Shown here piece by piece: positions 17,919-26,822 of a stretch of DNA of 42,121 nt. The stretch lies in NCBI GenBank assembly GCA_022571715.1, contig JACZXH010000028.1, forward strand, positions 1-42,121, in the 5' to 3' direction. Position 1 is the first letter of the stretch; each line of letters opens with the position of its first letter. The position numbers and the translations under genes were made by a program. Below the pieces are notes generated by a model. The model saw only the letters and a program-made list of their open reading frames with translations, was not told the DNA's origin and made no database searches. Source of the DNA: Bacteroidota bacterium (GTDB lineage: Bacteria > Bacteroidota > Bacteroidia > Cytophagales > Cyclobacteriaceae).

Positions 17919-18737
17919 ATGCGGAAAAGAGGGGGATATTTATCGTTTCTGGGATTAATTCTACTTATATTTTTTGGTTCTTGCAGCAAATTTAGAAAAG
18001 TGCAGAAAAGCGAGGACTGGAAAGTTAAGTATGATGCAGCCGTTACATATTATAAGGACGAAGATTATTTCCGGGCAAGTATCTTATTTGAAGAAATTAT
18101 GCCATTAGTAAGAGGGCAGAAAGAAGGGGAACTGGTTCAGTTCTATTATTCCTACTGCAACTATTATCAGAAGCATTATCAACTGGCGGAATATTATTTC
18201 AAAACTTTTTACCAGACTTATTCTCGAAGCCCGTATGCTGAAGAAGCAGAATTTATGCACGCGTATTCGTTATATAGAGATTCACCAATTTTCAATCTGG
18301 ATCAAACCAGTACGAAAGAGGCCATCGAGGCAATGCAATTTTTTATAAACCGTAATCCAAACAGTATATACCTGGGTGAATCATCTGCAATCATCCAGGA
18401 AATGCAGATAAAGCTGGAAACCAAGGCCTACCAAAACTCAAAACAGTATTTTAAAATGGGCCTTTACAAATCTTCAATCATTGCTTTTGAAAATTTTGCT
18501 ATAGACTTTCCGGATTCGGATTTTAATGATGAGATAAGTTTTCTGAAATTCAAATCGCAATATCTGCTGGCTCAATTAAGTATTCCCTCAAAAAGAGATG
18601 AACGACTAAAGAAAGCAATTGAAATATATCAGGAATTTTTGGAGGACTATCCTGAAAGCGAATACCTAAAAGAAGCTGACAAACTATATGATAACAGTGT
18701 GTCAGCAATGGGGAAAAATAAAAGAGTTAATCCTTAA
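17919..18737 (+). CDS. bamD: Outer membrane assembly lipoprotein BamD
   Basis: Essential lipoprotein partner of BamA in folding beta-barrels into the outer membrane. The signal sequence ends in a lipobox (LLIFFGSCSKF), giving a lipidated cysteine at about residue 22. The mature part is a series of TPR repeats (YKDEDYFRASILFEEIMPLV, YYSYCNYYQKHYQLAEYYFKTF, YAEEAEFMHAYSLY). The Tyr-rich spacing is typical of Bacteroidota BamD. At 272 residues it is full length. It heads a run with rpoZ, coaBC and the DUF4835 gene, an arrangement widely conserved in the phylum. Confidence 0.93.
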   Translation: MRKRGGYLSFLGLILLIFFGSCSKFRKVQKSEDWKVKYDAAVTYYKDEDYFRASILFEEIMPLVRGQKEGELVQFYYSYCNYYQKHYQLAEYYFKTFYQTYSRSPYAEEAEFMHAYSLYRDSPIFNLDQTSTKEAIEAMQFFINRNPNSIYLGESSAIIQEMQIKLETKAYQNSKQYFKMGLYKSSIIAFENFAIDFPDSDFNDEISFLKFKSQYLLAQLSIPSKRDERLKKAIEIYQEFLEDYPESEYLKEADKLYDNSVSAMGKNKRVNP

Positions 18738-18756
18738 TCTAAATAAATCAAAAACT

Positions 18757-19089
18757 ATGGCATTACAATCATCTATTATTACTAGAGACACGAACGAATT
18801 GGCGATCAAGACAGGTAATATTTACAAGTCGGTAGCCACTATCTCAAAGAGAGCAAATCAGATATCATCTAATCTGAAGGAAGAATTGAGTTCCAAACTG
18901 GCTGAATTTGCCTCGACAGTAGATAATCTTGAGGAGATTTTTGAAAATAGGGAGCAGATTGAGATCAGCCGATTTTACGAAAGAATGCCAAAACCAACTA
19001 CAACGGCTATTGAGGAATTTCTGAATGATAAACTCATGTACCGGGATAAAACCGAAGAAGTGGATAAAGGGGCAGAAGAAAGTTTGTAA
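18757..19089 (+). CDS. rpoZ: RNA polymerase omega subunit (Bacteroidota type)
   Basis: A 110-residue Rpb6/omega-like protein. The ATG at 18757 gives MALQSSIITRDTNELAIKTGNIYKSVATISKRANQIS, which contains the omega core 'NIYKSVATISKRANQI' that packs on the beta-prime subunit. The region beyond, FYERMPKPTTTAIEEFLNDKL, is the extension typical of the Bacteroidota form. It lies 19 nt after bamD and 9 nt before coaBC. Earlier in-frame starts would overlap bamD and add non-conserved residues. Confidence 0.88.
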   Translation: MALQSSIITRDTNELAIKTGNIYKSVATISKRANQISSNLKEELSSKLAEFASTVDNLEEIFENREQIEISRFYERMPKPTTTAIEEFLNDKLMYRDKTEEVDKGAEESL

Positions 19090-19098
19090 ATTAAGTCC

Positions 19099-20298
19099 GT
19101 GTTGAACGGAAAAAAAATATTAATAGGTGTTTGTGGGAGTATTGCTGCTTACAAAACAGCTTATATTATTCGTTTACTTAAAAAGCAGCATGCTGATGTA
19201 CGCGTCATTATGACGCCTTCTGCGTCCGGTTTTATTACCGCGCTTACCCTTTCAACCCTTTCAAAAAACCCTGTACTTACACGATTTACGGTCGGCGATC
19301 AGGGAGAGTGGAACAATCATGTCGAGCTCGGACTGTGGGCAGATGTATTTGTAATCGCTCCTGCCAGTGCAAATACGCTGGCTAAAATGGCGAATGGTAT
19401 CTGCGATAATCTTTTGCTGGCGGTATATCTGTCAGCACGATGCCCTGTATATGTAGCGCCAGCCATGGATCTTGATATGCATAAGCATGCTTCAACACAA
19501 GCCAATATGCGTATACTTCAGGAATCCGGAGTGAAAATAATCGATGCGGAGCATGGTGAGCTTGCCAGCGGCCTGACCGGCATCGGTAGAATTGCTGAAC
19601 CAGAAAGCATAGTAAGCATAATTGATGATTTACTCTCATCGGGTAGTCCGCTTCAGGGTAAAAAGGCGTTGGTAACTGCCGGGCCCACTTATGAAAAAAT
19701 TGATCCCATAAGGTTTATTGGCAATCACTCTTCAGGCAAAATGGGAGTGGCTATTGCACGGCAACTGATGGCGTATGGAGCTGAAGTAAAACTGATACTC
19801 GGCCCGGTAAGCAATTTATTTAATCTTGAGGGTATCAACGTTTCAAATGTTACAAGCGCTGACGAAATGTATGAGTTGGCCAAAGAACAGTTTGCCGGAG
19901 CCGATATAACTGTACTGGCAGCAGCCGTAGCTGACTACAAACCCCGGATTTCTGCGGATTCTAAAATCAAAAAAAATAAGGACAACCTGACGTTTGAACT
20001 TATAAAAACCCCGGATATTGCCGTATCATTGGGTAAGATAAAGTCGGACGACCAGATTATTGTAGGTTTTGCACTGGAAACGGATAATGAAGTTGAAAAT
20101 GCACGAAAAAAATTATTTTCAAAAAATTTCAGCATGATTGTTCTTAATTCATTGAATGATCCAGGAGCAGGATTTGGGCATGATACAAATAAAATTTCTA
20201 TTCTTGACAAGGATAATAATACTAGAGAATATGAGTTAAAATCTAAAACCGATGTTGCTAAAGATATTGTGGATGCAATCGTTGAAAAATATTTCTGA
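19099..20298 (+). CDS. coaBC: Bifunctional phosphopantothenoylcysteine decarboxylase/synthetase
   Basis: Two steps of coenzyme A synthesis in one 399-residue protein. The N-terminal CoaC flavoprotein domain begins GKKILIGVCGSIAAYKTAYIIRLL, has the catalytic His in NHVELGLWADVFVIAPASANTLAKMANG, and the substrate motif PAMDLDMHKH in place of E. coli PAMN. The CoaB domain begins KKALVTAGPTYEKIDPIRFIGNHSSGKMG and includes AAAVADYKP and the nucleotide loop KIKKNKD. The start is GTG 19099 (or TTG 19102); no ATG is available. Its end overlaps the next gene by about 26 nt. Confidence 0.95.
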   Translation: MLNGKKILIGVCGSIAAYKTAYIIRLLKKQHADVRVIMTPSASGFITALTLSTLSKNPVLTRFTVGDQGEWNNHVELGLWADVFVIAPASANTLAKMANGICDNLLLAVYLSARCPVYVAPAMDLDMHKHASTQANMRILQESGVKIIDAEHGELASGLTGIGRIAEPESIVSIIDDLLSSGSPLQGKKALVTAGPTYEKIDPIRFIGNHSSGKMGVAIARQLMAYGAEVKLILGPVSNLFNLEGINVSNVTSADEMYELAKEQFAGADITVLAAAVADYKPRISADSKIKKNKDNLTFELIKTPDIAVSLGKIKSDDQIIVGFALETDNEVENARKKLFSKNFSMIVLNSLNDPGAGFGHDTNKISILDKDNNTREYELKSKTDVAKDIVDAIVEKYF

Positions 20299-21199
20299 GT
20301 ATAGGTATGGACTCCTGGTCCAGCTTGCATTTATTCTGACAGGTTATACCGTTTCTGCTCAGGAATTAAATTGCAGCGTTCAGGTGAACGATGAGAGAAT
20401 ATCGACTTCTGACAGACAGGTATTTCGTGATATGGAAATCGAATTTGCGCAATTTCTCAACACCAGAAGATGGTCAGATGATGTATTTCAAGACGAGGAA
20501 CGCATTAAGTGTCACTTAAGTATAACCTTAGATGATATGCCAACGATCGGCAGTTTTTCCGCATCGGTGCAGATTCAGGCAGCCCGCCCTGTGTTTAACA
20601 GCAACTATGAATCGATCTTTTTGAATTTTGCCGACCGTGACTGGACCTTTCAGTACGTACAATCACTGCCGCTTGATTTTAATGATAATGCATATTCCAC
20701 TAATCTGACATCCATGTTGGCTTTTTATGCAGATATCATTATTGGGATGGACTATGATACCTTCGAAGAGTTGGGAGGAACCCGGTTTTACCAGAAAGCA
20801 CAAAATATTGTAACAAATGCAACGCAGTCATTACGCCCTGGCTGGACCTCGCTTGAAAGTAATCGTAACCGGTTTTGGCTGATAGAAAACCTTATGAACC
20901 AGCGCATGGTTGAAATGAGAAAAGGCATGTATAAGTACCACAGGCAAGGGTTGGACACATATCAGGATCAGCCGGATGAGGCACAAAAGAATATTCTGGA
21001 GGTACTTAAAAAAGTAAGTGCAGTGCGCAAGGTGGATCCAAATGCGATCATTGTAATAGCATTTCTGGATTCAAAAAGAGATGAATTAGTGAATATATTC
21101 AGCACTGGAAATATACAGGTAAGGCGTGATGCCTACAACCTGCTCGTAGAAATGGATCCCAGTAAAAGAGATAAATACTCTCGTATAATCTCCAACTAA
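20273..21199 (+). CDS. DUF4835 family exported protein
   Basis: Bacteroidota-specific exported protein of unknown function, conserved next to coaBC and recN. The ATG at 20273 is preferred because it starts MQSLKNISEYRYGLLVQLAFILTGYTVSAQE, a signal peptide ending at VSA-QE; an earlier ATG at 20252 adds seven residues. The mature part has family features such as LNCSVQVNDERISTSDRQVFRDMEIEFAQFLNTRRWSDDVFQ, and the central FFADIIIGMDYDTF-like segment LAFYADIIIGMDYDTFEELGG. It overlaps the end of coaBC, so translation is probably coupled. A terminator-like hairpin follows it. Confidence 0.88.
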   Translation: MQSLKNISEYRYGLLVQLAFILTGYTVSAQELNCSVQVNDERISTSDRQVFRDMEIEFAQFLNTRRWSDDVFQDEERIKCHLSITLDDMPTIGSFSASVQIQAARPVFNSNYESIFLNFADRDWTFQYVQSLPLDFNDNAYSTNLTSMLAFYADIIIGMDYDTFEELGGTRFYQKAQNIVTNATQSLRPGWTSLESNRNRFWLIENLMNQRMVEMRKGMYKYHRQGLDTYQDQPDEAQKNILEVLKKVSAVRKVDPNAIIVIAFLDSKRDELVNIFSTGNIQVRRDAYNLLVEMDPSKRDKYSRIISN

Positions 21200-21209
21200 A
21201 TCTACATCT

Positions 21210-21230
21210 AAAAACTCCTTAAGTTTTTAT
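21210..21230 (+). terminator. AT-rich stem-loop terminator after the DUF4835 gene
   Basis: AAAAACT (21210-21216) and AGTTTTT (21222-21228) form a 7-bp stem with a 5-nt loop and a T-run at its 3' side, 10 nt after the stop codon. It would end the bamD-DUF4835 transcript before recN. The stem is AT-rich and weak. Confidence 0.4.
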
Positions 21231-21443
21231 TTATTCTGGTAATTTCATTAGAACTTTTGTGCGAAGTGCAGAAGATTGAAAATATATATGTTATAGTTTT
21301 ATCAATGTTCTTTTATCTTTCATATTCAATGGTAAGATAACCCGCAGCCGGGAGAGGAAAATCGTCAATTCTAATCACAATTTTGGGTTTAGAGGAAGTA
21401 TTCGATTAATATTGTATTCCTCAGGTGAAAATCTCTTTGCAGC

Positions 21444-23096
21444 ATGCTCAAAAGTTTGACAATAGAAAATTATGCACTTATCGAACGCCTTGAATTACAA
21501 CCATCTGCACAATTAAATATCATTACAGGCGAAACCGGGGCAGGCAAATCTATAATGGTGGGCGCCATAGGTTTGCTACTCGGAAACAGAGCAGATACAA
21601 GGGTGCTATCAGATCCGGACCGGAAGTGTTTTATTGAAGGAGAATTCGAAATTTCAAAATATAAACTGAAAGAATTCTTTGACGAGAAGGATCTGGATTA
21701 TGATGACACTGTGTTGATAAGGAGGGAAATTGGCATATCAGGAAAATCTCGGGCATTTGTGAATGACACACCTGTAACGCTCGATACACTTAAAGAACTC
21801 GGAAACTACCTCATGGATATCCATTCTCAAAATGATACCCAGCTACTTGGTTCTGCCTCATTTCAGTTGGGAATCATTGATGACTACGCTGAGTCCGACA
21901 TATTGGCAGAAGTCTTTAAATCAAAATTTCTTGAATATAATAATGCGCTGAATGATTATGATCGGATAAAAGAGGAGGAACGTGCTATCAGAAGGGAGTC
22001 TGACTTTAACAATTTTCTCCTGGAAGAACTTCATAAAGCCCAATTTGAAGAAGGAGAACAGGAACGACTTGAATCGGATCAGGAAGTGATGGCAAACGCC
22101 GAAGAAATAAAATTGCGTTTAAATCAGGCACTTGAAATACTTTCGGTATCTGAATTTTCAATTGTTTCGGGCCTGGAATCAATGCTTCAGAACTTCCGCC
22201 AGCTTACGAGTATTTCTGAAACTTATAAATCCCTGTATGAACGGATTGAAAGTGTGTTGATCGAACTTCAGGATATCAAAATGGAAGGTGAAGCTGCAGA
22301 AGACAAGGTGGAACATGACCCTCAAAAGATAGTTGAAATACAGGATCGACTAGCGATATTATACAATCTTCAGCAAAAACATCAGGCAAATTCAGTCAGA
22401 GAATTGTTGGACATACAAGCCGGGCTTGAAGAAAAAGTGAACAGGTTTCATCACCTGGATGAAGAACTGGCCAATGCTGAAAAAACCCTTGCAAATACAA
22501 AGCAGGATGCACTGCTCGAGGCAAAAAGGCTTAGTAAACTGAGAAAAGCTTCATTCGCGAAATTTTGTGACGAACTTACTTTAATGCTCCGTGAACTTGG
22601 AATGGACAAGGCCGTCATTAAAATTCATTACAAAGAAGCAGAGATGTCTTCCACGGGCATCGACCAGATTAGTATCCTGTTCAGCGCCAGCAAAGGAGTG
22701 GCGCCCCTTTCCCTGAAGTTGGTAGCCTCAGGTGGGGAATTCAGCCGGGTAATGTTTTGTATTAAATATTTGCTGGCAGGTAAAACGGCACTTCCTACCA
22801 TCATATTTGATGAAATAGATGCTGGAGTTGCAGGCGAAATTGCACGTAAACTGGGTACAATGATGAAAGAAATGGCGATAAATCACCAGGTGATTGCAAT
22901 AAGCCATTTGCCGCAGATAGCTGCAAAAGCTAACAGACATTACTATGTTTATAAAGACAGCGACGAGGCCAAAGCTGTTAGCAAGATCCGGTTGCTTTCA
23001 GATGATGAGCGTATAGTAGAGATTGCTAAAATGATTGCAGGCGATAAGCCTTCTCAATCTGCCATAACAAGCGCCAGGGAGTTAATGCTAAACTGA
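21444..23096 (+). CDS. recN: DNA repair protein RecN
   Basis: SMC-like ATPase acting in double-strand-break repair. Walker A lies in IITGETGAGKSIMVGAIGLLLG near residue 30, two long coiled-coil segments flank residues about 150-370, and the C-terminal signature/Walker B region reads LVASGGEFSRVMFCIKYLLAG...TIIFDEIDAGVAGEIARKLG. The D-loop/switch histidine follows in QVIAISHLPQIAAKA. At 550 residues it is the usual length. It is separated from the upstream DUF4835 gene by 244 nt, which hold a terminator-like hairpin and otherwise no recognised feature. It converges with yigZ across 12 nt. Confidence 0.96.
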   Translation: MLKSLTIENYALIERLELQPSAQLNIITGETGAGKSIMVGAIGLLLGNRADTRVLSDPDRKCFIEGEFEISKYKLKEFFDEKDLDYDDTVLIRREIGISGKSRAFVNDTPVTLDTLKELGNYLMDIHSQNDTQLLGSASFQLGIIDDYAESDILAEVFKSKFLEYNNALNDYDRIKEEERAIRRESDFNNFLLEELHKAQFEEGEQERLESDQEVMANAEEIKLRLNQALEILSVSEFSIVSGLESMLQNFRQLTSISETYKSLYERIESVLIELQDIKMEGEAAEDKVEHDPQKIVEIQDRLAILYNLQQKHQANSVRELLDIQAGLEEKVNRFHHLDEELANAEKTLANTKQDALLEAKRLSKLRKASFAKFCDELTLMLRELGMDKAVIKIHYKEAEMSSTGIDQISILFSASKGVAPLSLKLVASGGEFSRVMFCIKYLLAGKTALPTIIFDEIDAGVAGEIARKLGTMMKEMAINHQVIAISHLPQIAAKANRHYYVYKDSDEAKAVSKIRLLSDDERIVEIAKMIAGDKPSQSAITSARELMLN

Positions 23097-23108
23097 TTTA
23101 CAATATGG

Positions 23109-23726
23109 TTATAGTTTCCGTTCGAATTCTACCTCAATTCCCTGCCCTATTAATAACCCGGCTCTCTTTTTAAGCATATCGATCAGATTAACCTTTATTT
23201 CTGCCTCGATTATGCAATTATGTTCAAAAACACGGTTCTTGATTTCCAGTTTCAGTTCATCCACCAACTTCATAACTACTGTGGTAGATTCATACCCGTA
23301 GATGATGCGAACAGGAACTGTAACGGACACTTTTCGGACTATGGCATGATCCAGCGCATCTGAAGCAGCTGTTTTGTAAGCACGTATCAGTCCGCTTATA
23401 CCCAGCTTGGTGCCTCCAAAATACCGGACTACTACAATCAGTACATTTGTAAGTGCTCCTGAACGAATCCGACCCAGAATGGGATCGCCTGCAGAGTGAC
23501 CAGGTTCGCCGTCGTCATTCGAACGAAATCGTGCATGATCAGCTCCAAGTACCCAGGCATAGCAATGATGCCTGGCATCAAGAAATTTTTTTCTGAGATG
23601 ACCGGTAAATTCCTTAATATCTTCTTCGTTATTAACCGGATAGGCAAATGCATAGAATTTGCTTCCTTTTTCTTTGTAAAAACCCTCTGAAGGACCCTGG
23701 ATGGTCAGAAAAGCATCGGTTTCCAT
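23109..23726 (-). CDS. YigZ/IMPACT family protein (UPF0029)
   Basis: A 205-residue member of the YigZ/IMPACT family, whose eukaryotic relatives regulate GCN2; the bacterial role is not settled. The N-terminal UPF0029 domain shows the core motif ARHHCYAWVLG...FRSNDDGEPGHSAGDPILGRI, then LTNVLIVVVRYFGGTKLGISGLIRAYKTAASDAL. A DUF1949-like C-terminal domain follows. Its start codon overlaps the stop codon of the upstream transporter gene by one base, implying coupled translation. Confidence 0.92.
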   Translation of the reverse strand: METDAFLTIQGPSEGFYKEKGSKFYAFAYPVNNEEDIKEFTGHLRKKFLDARHHCYAWVLGADHARFRSNDDGEPGHSAGDPILGRIRSGALTNVLIVVVRYFGGTKLGISGLIRAYKTAASDALDHAIVRKVSVTVPVRIIYGYESTTVVMKLVDELKLEIKNRVFEHNCIIEAEIKVNLIDMLKKRAGLLIGQGIEVEFERKL

Positions 23727-24625
23727 TAAAAGTTAAAAATTATAAGCAATTCCTGGTATGATATCAGAAATATAGCCAGAAATGAAATGATAAGCCCCAG
23801 TTTGTTTTTGCGTTCCATTTTTTCGTGAAAAAACAACACACTGACCACGGCAGAAAGCATAATGATCCCAATGTTTAATATCGGGTAAACCATAGCGCCG
23901 TCATTATTAAAAGCAGATAATGCCCTGACGAGAAAATAAAGCGAGAAATAATTAATTATGCCAAGCATGATTCCGCCTTTAAGATTTTTTTTCCTGAATC
24001 TGTAACCTTTGAAAATTATTAATATGATCCCGAATATTGCAGCTGAAAGAAATACAAAAACCGGGAATATGGCTTCTTCTGCTTTTGTGAGATACATGTA
24101 ATTTGTGTAATTGATGGTAGTATCAATAGCTCCTCCGATCAGAAATACAGAAACCGGCAATAATAACAGCAGGCCGGATACATTTTTGGTTTGTAATCCT
24201 GTTTTTGATTTGACGGATGTAAGATAAATGGCAGCAAGCGCCATGAAGAGCCCCAGGAAATTCCATACGTCAAAAATTTTGGATTCGATGTCGAAGATAA
24301 AAAGGGCAAAAAGCACAGGAATGGCCAATGATATTTTACTGGCAACGGATGAAACAGTCATACTAAATCGCTGTGTGGTGATAGCCGTCAGGTAAAACCC
24401 GCCCACGAATACACAACCGAGAAATAAGGAAATTACCAGCCAGGGTTCGGTAAAAGTTATGGATTGGAAGGAACCAACATTTCCTACAAAAATAATCCCG
24501 GTAATGACACAAACGACATAGTTGATAACAATGGCCTGAAAAGTATCTATGCCATACCTCGGATACAGCCGGAACGCGGTAAATATTCCTACATTCATTA
24601 ATATGCTCAGAATCAGAAATGCCAC
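23726..24625 (-). CDS. EamA/DMT superfamily transporter
   Basis: Inner-membrane protein of 299 residues with about ten hydrophobic helices in two similar halves, the drug/metabolite transporter layout. It begins MAFLILSILMNVGIFTAFRLYPRYG; the second half includes GGIMLGIINYFSLYFLVRALSAFNNDGAMVYPILNIGIIMLSAVVSVLFFHEKMERKN, the typical EamA end motif with the conserved E-K in the last loop. The substrate is unknown. It is the first gene of the eamA-yigZ pair and overlaps yigZ by one base. Confidence 0.85.
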   Translation of the reverse strand: MAFLILSILMNVGIFTAFRLYPRYGIDTFQAIVINYVVCVITGIIFVGNVGSFQSITFTEPWLVISLFLGCVFVGGFYLTAITTQRFSMTVSSVASKISLAIPVLFALFIFDIESKIFDVWNFLGLFMALAAIYLTSVKSKTGLQTKNVSGLLLLLPVSVFLIGGAIDTTINYTNYMYLTKAEEAIFPVFVFLSAAIFGIILIIFKGYRFRKKNLKGGIMLGIINYFSLYFLVRALSAFNNDGAMVYPILNIGIIMLSAVVSVLFFHEKMERKNKLGLIISFLAIFLISYQELLIIFNF

Positions 24626-24769
24626 TTTTGCAAACAGTTTTTTCTTCCAAACTTAGTAGAAATTAGTTTACATACAACGGCAGGCAGGTTGCAGAAATTA
24701 TCCGACTTGGCATTTATATCAATTTTATAATTATTATTGTTTGGTGTAAGTGATTAATCCTCCGATTCA

Positions 24770-25720
24770 ATGGCTGAATTATCTGATAATTATGTATTCA
24801 GCGTTTATGAAAGCCAACCGGATATAGAACTGGATAGTGTTTCATTTTTCAATTCAAACAAATTTATTTTCAGCAGGTCTGAAGAAGGAAGCCGTATCCT
24901 TTTTTATCTGATTGACCATAACAGAAATTTGGCTGTTGCAAAATTTTCAATTTTAATCATAAAGGATCAGGCTTACAGCCCGTGGAATGCGCCTTATGGT
25001 TCTATCGAATGCAATCGTGATATTGGCCATGAATCCTTGGGGATATTTATAGATAAGATTCTGGAATGGCTTAATAAAAGCGGTATTTCAGGTTTAAAAA
25101 TAGTCCATTATCCGGATTTTTATAATCAAATGATATCAGAAATTATTCGTGATTGCTATGTTGAAAAGGGCATTGAACTAATAGTTTCTGACCGCAACCA
25201 GCACCTCCCGGTAAACACAACCATTTTTGCGTCAGTTATTTCATCAGACGAAAGACGGCGATTGAATAATTGTTTTAAAAGAGGGTTTTCAGGCGAGATG
25301 GGTAATTTTGCACGGCTCAGGCAAGCATACGAATTACTTGTCAGGGCAAGAAAGCGGAAGGGCTATCGGGAAGCCATGCCATTTGTTGAACTGGAACGCA
25401 TGTTTTTGTTACATCCGGATCATTATTTGCTTTTTACCACCATGGACAACGACAAGATCATAGCGGCAACTATTAGCATACGGATTAATGCGGATATCAT
25501 GTATAATTTTTATCATGCCGATCACGAAGACTATTTGAATTTCAGCCCGACGGTGATGTCAATAAATTTTGTTTATGGCTATTGTCAGGAATACAGTATT
25601 CCTTTCATTGATTTAGGCAAGTCAAGTATTGATGGTGAGATAAATGAAGGTCTTTACAGATTTAAGCGGGAACTTGGCGCTGTTGACAGCCATAAAAAGA
25701 AATTTATATGGACGAAATAA
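24770..25720 (+). CDS. GNAT/FemAB-like acyltransferase
   Basis: A 316-residue protein resembling the double-GNAT FemAB/BioF2-like acyltransferases. The N-terminal half has the motif AYSPWNAPYGSIECNRDIG. The second half reads RRLNNCFKRGFS...LRQAYELLVRARKRKGYREAMPFVELERMFLLHPDHYLLFTTMDNDKIIAATISIRINADIMYNFYHADHEDY, an acetyl-CoA-type fold, followed by SINFVYGYCQEYSIPFIDLGKSS and GLYRFKRELGA. The protein probably transfers an acyl or aminoacyl group to an envelope sugar or lipid. It precedes a glycosyltransferase by 12 nt, which suggests surface-glycan modification. Confidence 0.75.
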   Translation: MAELSDNYVFSVYESQPDIELDSVSFFNSNKFIFSRSEEGSRILFYLIDHNRNLAVAKFSILIIKDQAYSPWNAPYGSIECNRDIGHESLGIFIDKILEWLNKSGISGLKIVHYPDFYNQMISEIIRDCYVEKGIELIVSDRNQHLPVNTTIFASVISSDERRRLNNCFKRGFSGEMGNFARLRQAYELLVRARKRKGYREAMPFVELERMFLLHPDHYLLFTTMDNDKIIAATISIRINADIMYNFYHADHEDYLNFSPTVMSINFVYGYCQEYSIPFIDLGKSSIDGEINEGLYRFKRELGAVDSHKKKFIWTK

Positions 25721-25732
25721 TAACAGAAAAGA

Positions 25733-26671
25733 ATGAATTATCCAGTTGTAAGCATAATTTGCATCTGTTATAATCACAGCCGGTTCATACGTGACGCGGT
25801 GGATTCGGTTTTGGCCCAGGATTACCCCAATGTACAGTTAATCATAGCAGACGACCACTCAACGGATAATTCCGTGGAAATAATCCGTTCTATTGTCAGT
25901 CACAATCCGGAGATCATTTTTGTCGAGAATAAACAAAATATAGGTAATTGCCGGACTTTCAACAAGGCGTTCAAACGTTCGGATGGTGAATTTGTCATTG
26001 ATTTTTCTGCTGATGATATTTTGATGCCACAAAGAATCCGCGCCGGAGTAGAGGCGCTGCAAACAAAGGGGCCGGAATACGGCGTTCATTATTCTGACGC
26101 AGTGATAATCAATGAAGACGGGGTTGCCATGGGAATCTATTCCCAAGTTACCAAAACCGTGAGAAAATTATCGGTCATGCCTGAAGGAGATGTTTTTAGC
26201 ACCATAGTTGAGCGGTATTTTATATGCCCTCCCACGCTGATGGCCCGCAGGGAAGTGTTTGAAAGTCTGGGAGGATACGATGAATCTCTTGATTATGAAG
26301 ATTTTGACTTCCTGGTACGTGCATCGCGCATTTTTAATTTTTGTTATTCACCGGACCTGTTGGTGAAACGACGGATTGTGAAAGGGTCGAAGTCGGACCG
26401 GCAATACAAAAATAACCGTCCATATTACCTTTCCACCCTCAGGGTTTGCGAAAAAGCGCTACAGATGGTTGCGTCTAAAGGTGAGAAAAATGCCCTGAAT
26501 AAACGGATGCGGTATGAATGCCGGCAGGCCATCCGGGTAGGGGAGAAAGAAATAGCAACAGGATACATCAGGCTGATGCGGCAAAACAAATTAAATAATA
26601 TAGAACGGCTATTTTATAAAACTGTAGTAAGCTTACTGACTAAAACCCTTTTACTCAGAATGGTCATTTGA
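25733..26671 (+). CDS. Glycosyltransferase family 2 (GT-A fold)
   Basis: A 312-residue inverting glycosyltransferase. The N-terminal motif VSIICICYNHSRFIRDAVDSVLAQDYPNVQLIIADDHSTDNS contains the nucleotide-binding residues, and FSADD supplies the metal-binding acidic group. The later GGYDESLDYEDFDFLVRASR segment carries the acceptor/catalytic acidic residues (the ED pair of family 2). No membrane helix is evident. It is paired with the acyltransferase gene, so both probably work on one cell-surface glycan; donor and acceptor are unknown. Confidence 0.88.
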   Translation: MNYPVVSIICICYNHSRFIRDAVDSVLAQDYPNVQLIIADDHSTDNSVEIIRSIVSHNPEIIFVENKQNIGNCRTFNKAFKRSDGEFVIDFSADDILMPQRIRAGVEALQTKGPEYGVHYSDAVIINEDGVAMGIYSQVTKTVRKLSVMPEGDVFSTIVERYFICPPTLMARREVFESLGGYDESLDYEDFDFLVRASRIFNFCYSPDLLVKRRIVKGSKSDRQYKNNRPYYLSTLRVCEKALQMVASKGEKNALNKRMRYECRQAIRVGEKEIATGYIRLMRQNKLNNIERLFYKTVVSLLTKTLLLRMVI

Positions 26672-26742
26672 AATCTATTGCGGTTACTAATTGACAATAA
26701 TTTGCGACATCCCGCCAAGGAGGGACAGGTTTTGCTGCCTGG

Positions 26743-26766
26743 TGGTAGGCAAGTACCTGCCTACCA
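26743..26766. repeat. Palindrome between convergent genes
   Basis: TGGTAGGCA (26743-26751) and TGCCTACCA (26758-26766) are a perfect 9-bp inverted repeat around AGTACC, in the gap between the glycosyltransferase and rsgA genes, which converge. It could be a bidirectional terminator or one copy of an interspersed palindromic repeat. No T-run follows, which favours a repeat element. Confidence 0.5.
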
Positions 26767-26822
26767 GCCACTTAGAACCATCGCTACAAAGTCTAATGAC
26801 AATTCTGGGTTTAACATATTAG

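Noticed and set aside
17075-26704. Exact 16-base repeat AATTGACAATAATTTG at 17075-17090 and 26689-26704.
   Set aside because: In an AT-rich 42-kb window one such pair is expected by chance on both strands, and the flanks do not match.
26672-26822. A small plus-strand gene after the glycosyltransferase.
   Set aside because: The frame runs through the palindrome into the rsgA antisense, with no signal, motif or ribosome-binding site.
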